The notes under the pieces: model-generated | Databases searched by the model: none | Told to the model about the DNA's origin: nothing | The model's input: only the letters and a program-made list of their open reading frames with translations | Position numbers and translations under genes: made by a program | Shown here: positions 59,727 to 64,000 of the stretch, piece by piece | Numbering within the stretch: position 1 is the stretch's first letter | How the letters are laid out: each line of letters opens with the position of its first letter | From: Streptomyces antnestii | GTDB lineage: Bacteria; Actinomycetota; Actinomycetes; Streptomycetales; Streptomycetaceae | DNA length: 64,000 nt | Direction: 5' to 3' | NCBI RefSeq assembly: GCF_004005495.1 | Contig: NZ_RZYA01000019.1 | Span: 1 to 64,000 of the forward strand

Positions 59727-60332
59727 CTAGCTGCCTCGGTAGTAGGAGTAGTTCCAGGGGCTGAAAAGGATCGCCACGTGGTAGTGCTGTGCGGCGTCCG
59801 CCACCTTGAACCGGATGGGAACCTCTTCCAGGAATGAGGGCTGCGGAAGCCGGGCGCCGATGCGAGAGAAGTACTCCGCCAGGTGGAGCGTGATCTCGTA
59901 ACGGCCGGCCTTCAGTTCATCCCGGTTCAGGAGCGGGTCCTTCGTCCGCCCGCCCGCGAGCGTCTCGAACCTTTCGAGGAGCCGGTAGCCGCCGTTCTCG
60001 AAGTACGAGAGGTCGAATCGCAGTCCGGCCTCGGTCTCCCCTCGGTAGGTGTCGATCGCGTGCACGGTCAGGCTCGGCTCGACCGGTGGAATGGGCGTCT
60101 TGCCCGGCGCCGCCTTGGCGGTTGCCGGCGCCCCACTGGCGCCTGCCGCCCGGCTCGCCGCGCTGCTCGGACCGGCGAAGCCCATCGGTACGACGGCCAT
60201 GGGGCCGAGGACCAGGCCTGCTCCCAGGAGCCTTCGACGGCTGGGAGCCTGGTCGTGCGAGGCGGGCATGTTTTCGGGCACGCTCTCCGGCATGTTTCCG
60301 GGCATGTATCCGGGCACGTTCTCGCTGGTCAT
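59727..60332 (-). CDS. Tat-exported transthyretin/UraH-like protein
   Basis: 201 residues. An unusual 30-residue N-terminal extension with MPGN/MPES-type repeats precedes a twin-arginine signal (SRRRLLGAGLVLG, about 31-43). The C-terminal 115 residues align with UraH: LTVHAIDTYRGETEAGL, R in GGRTKDP, H in QHYHVAI, YYRGS end. The active-site set appears kept, so it could hydrolyse hydroxyisourate outside the membrane. The start overlaps the uraD stop (ATGA). The repeats make the true start uncertain; a methionine nearer SRRR may be used. Confidence 0.8.
   Translation of the reverse strand: MTSENVPGYMPGNMPESVPENMPASHDQAPSRRRLLGAGLVLGPMAVVPMGFAGPSSAASRAAGASGAPATAKAAPGKTPIPPVEPSLTVHAIDTYRGETEAGLRFDLSYFENGGYRLLERFETLAGGRTKDPLLNRDELKAGRYEITLHLAEYFSRIGARLPQPSFLEEVPIRFKVADAAQHYHVAILFSPWNYSYYRGS
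60255..60330 (-). repeat. coding 12-bp repeat at the 5' end of the Tat UraH-like gene
   Basis: Units of the form GGGCATGTTTCC/GGGCACGTTCTC repeat about five to six times and encode the VPGYMPGNMPESVPENMP stretch. Confidence 0.7.
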
Positions 60333-60883
60333 GGCCGCGTCCCGTCGCGGACGATCGCCCGGAGGCGCCGTCCGGTGATCACGGTGATCTGGTTGACCGC
60401 CTCCGACAGCTCCGCCTCGGTCTCGTTGGCGGTGCGGCGCCGGAACTCGTCGAGGATCTGCGTCTTGTTGTATCTGGGCACACAGATCACGAACGGGAAA
60501 CCGTGGCGCTGCCGGTACTCGGCGTTCATCCGGGTGATCAGGTCCAGCTCGGCCGGAGCCAGCGCGTCCAGACCGGCGCTCGCCTGTTCGGTCGTCGAGT
60601 CCGAGGTCATGTCCCCGGACTGCGCCTCCTTTCCGGCCAGTTCAGGGTGCGCGCACAGGAAGTCGATCTGCTCGGTCCGCGAGAGCCTCCGGACCACGTC
60701 GATCATCGCCGCGTGCAGGGCCTCGACGCTGTCGAACGGACGGGCTGCGACGGCCCCGGCCGCGACCCACGGCGAGTGCTCGAAAACGGAGCCGAGCAGG
60801 CGGACGAACTCCTCCCGGTCCAGCGCATTGACGGCCTGGAGATCGAGTAGCGGGGCATCCGCTGCGAAATTCGGTGCGTTCAT
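60329..60883 (-). CDS. uraD: OHCU decarboxylase
   Basis: 184 residues. LDREEFVRLLGSVFEHSPWVA, catalytic H in CAHPELAGKEAQSG, and FPFVICVPRYNKTQILDEFRRR: the complete UraD signature. It decarboxylates OHCU to (S)-allantoin. ATG 60883 overlaps the stop of the transporter gene. Confidence 0.93.
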   Translation of the reverse strand: MNAPNFAADAPLLDLQAVNALDREEFVRLLGSVFEHSPWVAAGAVAARPFDSVEALHAAMIDVVRRLSRTEQIDFLCAHPELAGKEAQSGDMTSDSTTEQASAGLDALAPAELDLITRMNAEYRQRHGFPFVICVPRYNKTQILDEFRRRTANETEAELSEAVNQITVITGRRLRAIVRDGTRP

Positions 60884-62256
60884 GCCTGAGGTGCCTCGGC
60901 TTCCTGCTTGACCGATGCCGGGGCGACGGCCTTCTTGACCTTGGGGATGCACATGAGGATGAGTACGGTCGCGCCGATCTCGAAGGCCGCCACGACAGCA
61001 AGCCCCGGGGAGAGGGAACCGGTGGAGGTCTTGATCGAGCCCAGCATGTAGGGGGCGCTGAATCCGGCCAGGTTGGCCATGGAGTTGATGAGCGCGATGC
61101 CGCCGGCCGCGGCGGTCCCGGCGAGGAACTGGTTGGGCATCTGCCAGAAGACCGGGATCGCGCTCATGGTGCCGATGATCGCCAGGACCAGGGCGATCAG
61201 GGTGAGGACCGGGCTGAAGTTGATCGTGACGGCGATGGCCGCGAACGACGCCGAGCCGAGCGCGGCGGCGAGCCCGCAGTGCCAGCGGGACTCGAGGTGC
61301 CGGTCCGAGTGGAAGCCGTTGTAGATCATGCCCGCGCCGCCGAGTAGGTAGGCGAACGCCATGATCCAGCCGATGGTGACCGGGCTGTCGTAGCCGACCT
61401 CCTTGATGATGGTCGGCCCGAAGAAGGTCTGTGCGGAGTTCGCCGTAATGATGCAGAAGAAGATCGCGATGAACTGCCAGATGCGGCCCTGCTTGAGCGT
61501 CGCGAGCATGCTGTGCTCGCGGGATCCCAGCGTGGCGTCCTCGCGTGCGATGTCCTGCAGCACGAACTCCCGCTGACGCGGGGTCAGCCACTTCGCGGCC
61601 TCCGGCCTGTCGCTCAGGTAGAACAAGGTCACGAAGCCGGCGAGGACGGACGGAACGCCCTCGACGACGAACACCCACTGCCATCCCTGCATGCCGTTGA
61701 CGCCGTCGAGGGATGTCATGATCCAGCCGGCGAGCGGCCCGCCGAGCACTCCGGCGAAGGCGGATGCGGACATGAACATGCCGAACGCCTTGCTCCGCCG
61801 GCTGTTCGGGAACCAGTACGTCAGGAACAGGATGATTCCGGGATAGAAGCCGGCCTCGAACACTCCGAGCAGGAAGCGCAGGAAGTAGAACATCCCCGGC
61901 GTCGTCACGAACATCATCGCGATGCTTGTCAGACCCCAGCCGATCATGATCCGCATGATGGTCTTCTTGGCGCCGATCTTCTGCAGGAGAAGATTGCTCG
62001 GTACCTCGAAGAAGAAATAGCCCAGGAAGAAGATGCCGGCGCCGAGGCCGTACACCGTCTCGCTCCATCTGAGGTCATCGAGCATGGTCAGTTTGACGAA
62101 GCCGATGTTCACCCGGTCGATCCAGGCCAGCACCCAGAGGCCGGCGAGAAACGGGATGAGCTTCAGCGTGATCTTGCGATAGGCGCCTTGGAGCTCGGCG
62201 CCGGCCGGGTCGGACACACCGGCCGGTATGGAATCGGGACTGTCGGAACTGCTCAT
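60880..62256 (-). CDS. MFS transporter, anion:cation symporter (ACS) type
   Basis: 458 residues with 12 membrane segments. AWIDRVNIGFVKLTM after helix 1, FEVPSNLLLQKIGAKKTIMRIMIGWG, and FEAGFYPGIILFLTYWFP are ACS-family marks. It imports an organic anion; in a purine-catabolic operon, urate, allantoin or ureidoglycolate-type substrates fit. ATG 62256 follows GAGGGG. uraD overlaps its end. Confidence 0.9.
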   Translation of the reverse strand: MSSSDSPDSIPAGVSDPAGAELQGAYRKITLKLIPFLAGLWVLAWIDRVNIGFVKLTMLDDLRWSETVYGLGAGIFFLGYFFFEVPSNLLLQKIGAKKTIMRIMIGWGLTSIAMMFVTTPGMFYFLRFLLGVFEAGFYPGIILFLTYWFPNSRRSKAFGMFMSASAFAGVLGGPLAGWIMTSLDGVNGMQGWQWVFVVEGVPSVLAGFVTLFYLSDRPEAAKWLTPRQREFVLQDIAREDATLGSREHSMLATLKQGRIWQFIAIFFCIITANSAQTFFGPTIIKEVGYDSPVTIGWIMAFAYLLGGAGMIYNGFHSDRHLESRWHCGLAAALGSASFAAIAVTINFSPVLTLIALVLAIIGTMSAIPVFWQMPNQFLAGTAAAGGIALINSMANLAGFSAPYMLGSIKTSTGSLSPGLAVVAAFEIGATVLILMCIPKVKKAVAPASVKQEAEAPQA

Positions 62257-62277
62257 GGCAAACCCCTCATGTTTTAC

Positions 62278-62303
62278 GGTGGCTTGTTTGCGGTGGCTTG
62301 TTT
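62278..62303. promoter_or_regulatory. 14-bp-spaced direct repeat GGTGGCTTGTTT
   Basis: GGTGGCTTGTTT starts at 62278 and again at 62292 in the 60-bp space between the racemase gene and the transporter gene, the longest gap in the operon. On the coding strand it reads AAACAAGCCACC twice, with more A-rich DNA upstream. A second promoter or operator is plausible here. Confidence 0.45.
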
Positions 62304-62316
62304 TGCGCCCGTTTGT

Positions 62317-62991
62317 TTACTCTGCGGTCAGGGCCCGCCGCACCTCCCGGCACGCCGCCGGGATCGGTTCGACGACCGGCACCGGAAAACGGCCCTGCAG
62401 CGCCTCGGCCGCCTCGCCCAGCGGTCCGCCGCCGATGATCACCGCCTCGGCGCCGTCGTCGACGATGCACGCCTCGACGGCTTCGGCCAGGCGCTCGCGC
62501 ATCAGCTCAGGGGTGGCCGCCAACTCCTGCGGATCACCGGAGGTCAGACGTATGCCGGTGTACTGGGCGCGGTGGCCGAGTTGGTCGACTCGTGCCTCGA
62601 TGGCGTCGGCGAGGCCGGGCGTCGTCGTGGCGATCCCGAACCGGCGCCCGCCCGCGGCCGCCTCCGCCATGGCCGCCTCGGCGATCCCCACGACGGGCAC
62701 CCCGGCCTCCGCACGCAGCTGCTCAACTCCCGGATCACCGAAGGCACTCACCACCAGGGCGGCGACCCGCTTCCCGTCCGGACCCGCGAGGGTGCGCCGT
62801 GCCGCGGCCACCACCTGCGGCCCGGCGGCCCGCAGCAAGTTCTCCCTGACCAGCATCGAGGGCCCGTCGGCCACGGTGATCCCGAGGACCTCGAACCCGT
62901 CCTCCGGTCGCAGCGTGTGCCGGGCGATCCCTGCCATCATCGTGGTGGCGGCCTGCGAGGTGTTGGGGTTGATCAGCGCGACGACGGTCAC
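62317..62991 (-). CDS. Asp/Glu/hydantoin racemase family, probable allantoin racemase
   Basis: 224 residues. ALINPNTSQAATTMMAGIAR start, catalytic-type cysteine region replaced by VVSAFGDPGVEQLR at the first site, and IIGGGPLGEAAEALQ at the second. In HyuE/HpxA-like members the second site is usually cysteine; here GGGPL is seen, so activity is uncertain. The operon context (uraD, uraH) favours allantoin. GTG 62991 overlaps the upstream transporter stop (GTGA). Confidence 0.8.
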   Translation of the reverse strand: MTVVALINPNTSQAATTMMAGIARHTLRPEDGFEVLGITVADGPSMLVRENLLRAAGPQVVAAARRTLAGPDGKRVAALVVSAFGDPGVEQLRAEAGVPVVGIAEAAMAEAAAGGRRFGIATTTPGLADAIEARVDQLGHRAQYTGIRLTSGDPQELAATPELMRERLAEAVEACIVDDGAEAVIIGGGPLGEAAEALQGRFPVPVVEPIPAACREVRRALTAE

Positions 62992-64000
62992 TTGCCGGCC
63001 TCCGGTCCGTCCTCCTCCATGGGCCGCCCGAAGGTCTCCGGCGGGATCTGCACGGACACGGCCAGGCCCACGAAGAGCACACCGATGAGGGTGAACATGC
63101 CCGCCATGCCGTACGAGTCGAAGGCCGCGCCGGCGAGCATCGGCGTCAGGCCGCCCGCGAGGGAGCCGAGGGCCAGGATGATCGATGTGCCGAACGCCCT
63201 TACCCGGGTGGGGAATTGCTCGGGAGCGAAGATCCAGATCGTGGTGTTCAACGTGATGATGCAACAGTTGACGGCCGCGCCGAGGGTGAGGATCAGCGCA
63301 ACATCGGTGGCCAGGAAGCCGAACGCGAACGCCGCCGCACAGCCCAGTGCGGCGGCCACGGTGAGGACCACCTTGCGCGCTACGTAGCGCGCCGCGGTGG
63401 AGGCGACGAGCGCCCCGACCAGCGAACCGGACTGCATGACCAGGGTGAAGACCAGCGACTTGGTGATGCTGTGGCCCTGGGCCACCAGGATCGTGGGCAT
63501 CAGGGACAGGATCGAGATCTGCGCGCCGTACGACATGCACACGGCCACGCCGAGGGAAAGGGTGCGCCGCCGCAGCCCTCCGGCGAAGACGTCTCGCAGT
63601 CTGTTCCGTTCCGGGACGACGCGCTCGCCGCTGTCGACCGCGGTGATGTAGTGCTTCGGCTCCCCCAGTTCGCCTCGGAGCCGGCCGGACGCGAGCCGGT
63701 TGAGGACGAGGTTGGCCTCGTCGACCTTGCCCCTCGACAGCAGGTAGCGCGGCGTCTCGGGCACGAACCGGCGGTAGAAGAGCACCAGGAGTGCGGGCAC
63801 GGCGAGCAGCCCGAACAGCCAGCGCCAGCGGTCAGGTCCCGAGAACATGGTGAAGACCAGGACGCCGAATCCGGGGGCGAGCATGTTGCCGAGCCCGCCG
63901 GCCGTGACGTTGATGATTCCGACGGCGGTGCCGCGGTGCCGTGCCGCGAAGAACTCGGACATCATCGTCACGGCGATGGCGATCTCGCCGCCGAGACCGA
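62988..64000 (-). CDS. MFS transporter (sugar-porter-like), 5' end outside window
   Basis: At least 337 residues to the stop at 62988. SEFFAARHRGTAVGIINVTAGGLGN, a central RRFVPETPRYLLSRGKVDEA loop typical of the sugar/metabolite-H+ symporter group, and FAPEQFPTRVRAFGTSIILALGSLAGG. The start lies beyond 64000. Coupled by overlap to the racemase gene, so it is the first visible gene of the purine operon; possible allantoin or urate carrier (inference). Confidence 0.88.
   Translation of the reverse strand, partial: GLGGEIAIAVTMMSEFFAARHRGTAVGIINVTAGGLGNMLAPGFGVLVFTMFSGPDRWRWLFGLLAVPALLVLFYRRFVPETPRYLLSRGKVDEANLVLNRLASGRLRGELGEPKHYITAVDSGERVVPERNRLRDVFAGGLRRRTLSLGVAVCMSYGAQISILSLMPTILVAQGHSITKSLVFTLVMQSGSLVGALVASTAARYVARKVVLTVAAALGCAAAFAFGFLATDVALILTLGAAVNCCIITLNTTIWIFAPEQFPTRVRAFGTSIILALGSLAGGLTPMLAGAAFDSYGMAGMFTLIGVLFVGLAVSVQIPPETFGRPMEEDGPEAGK

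Noticed and set aside
61513..63387. 624-codon plus-strand frame
   Set aside because: Antisense to the ACS transporter and racemase genes.
1..64000. tRNA or rRNA genes
   Set aside because: No cloverleaf with TTCGA-type T-loop and CCA-adjacent acceptor, and no rRNA-like conserved stretch, was noticed by eye; a covariance-model scan would be decisive.

Overview
The window is high-GC actinobacterial DNA, almost certainly Streptomyces. The evidence is strong third-position GC, many GTG starts, ATGA/GTGA gene overlaps, and typical Streptomyces families: the XRE(DUF5753)/DUF397/ATP-binding/DUF574-methyltransferase module, DUF5133, DUF1876, PucR and ROK regulators, and one rare TTA codon in a regulator. 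It reads as a chromosomal accessory stretch. No rRNA, tRNA or CRISPR was seen.

Layout. 1-455: 3' end of an IS605-type tnpB with its right-end hairpin. 627-7863: a chloramphenicol phosphotransferase-like kinase, then a compact cluster (enolase-superfamily racemase, GNAT acyltransferase, PucR regulator, M20 desuccinylase, APC permease) that fits the N-succinyl-amino-acid racemase route for converting D- to L-amino acids. Both divergent promoters of this cluster carry paired GGCCAA motifs exactly 32 bp apart. 7869-15230: small-molecule enzymes with MarR- and TetR-controlled units and clear operators. 15328-18575: pseudo-resolvase, anti-sigma-like ATPase, XRE/DUF397 pair and DUF574 methyltransferase. 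18654-21049: DHFR-like protein and membrane proteins. 21175-27291: a five-gene sugar operon (ROK regulator, lipoprotein, two ABC permeases, GH20 hexosaminidase). 27493-35994: SDR/TetR pair, cupin, hydrolases, a Tat-exported bicovalent-FAD oxidase and a TetX-like monooxygenase.

35947-50287: the most unusual part. Two 132-bp direct repeats (131/132 identical) bracket about 14.1 kb lying between a flavin monooxygenase and the HxlR regulator that would otherwise adjoin it. The bracketed DNA is rich in broken genes (site-2 protease CBS tail, UDP-GlcNAc epimerase tail, Hsp20, GroEL, Rv1733c-like, an ISL3 transposase split by a DUF1254/DUF1214 gene, DUF4241). It also holds intact rtcB and archease RNA-repair genes, a DUF1876 gene, a cold-shock-like gene and DUF5133. 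Several of these families match the Mycobacterium tuberculosis DosR dormancy regulon, so I read it as a decaying redox/dormancy stress island.

50254-59223: HxlR/NmrA pair, several VOC proteins (one an ArsI-like C-As lyase with an ArsR-type operator but no arsR), GNATs, hydrolases and SDRs, one of them frameshifted in a run of five C. 59352-64000: a minus-strand operon for the late steps of urate breakdown and allantoin handling (MFS transporter, hydantoin/allantoin-type racemase, ACS-type MFS, UraD, a Tat-exported UraH-like protein, UraH). Function calls come from family motifs read by eye; pathway assignments from gene order are inference.
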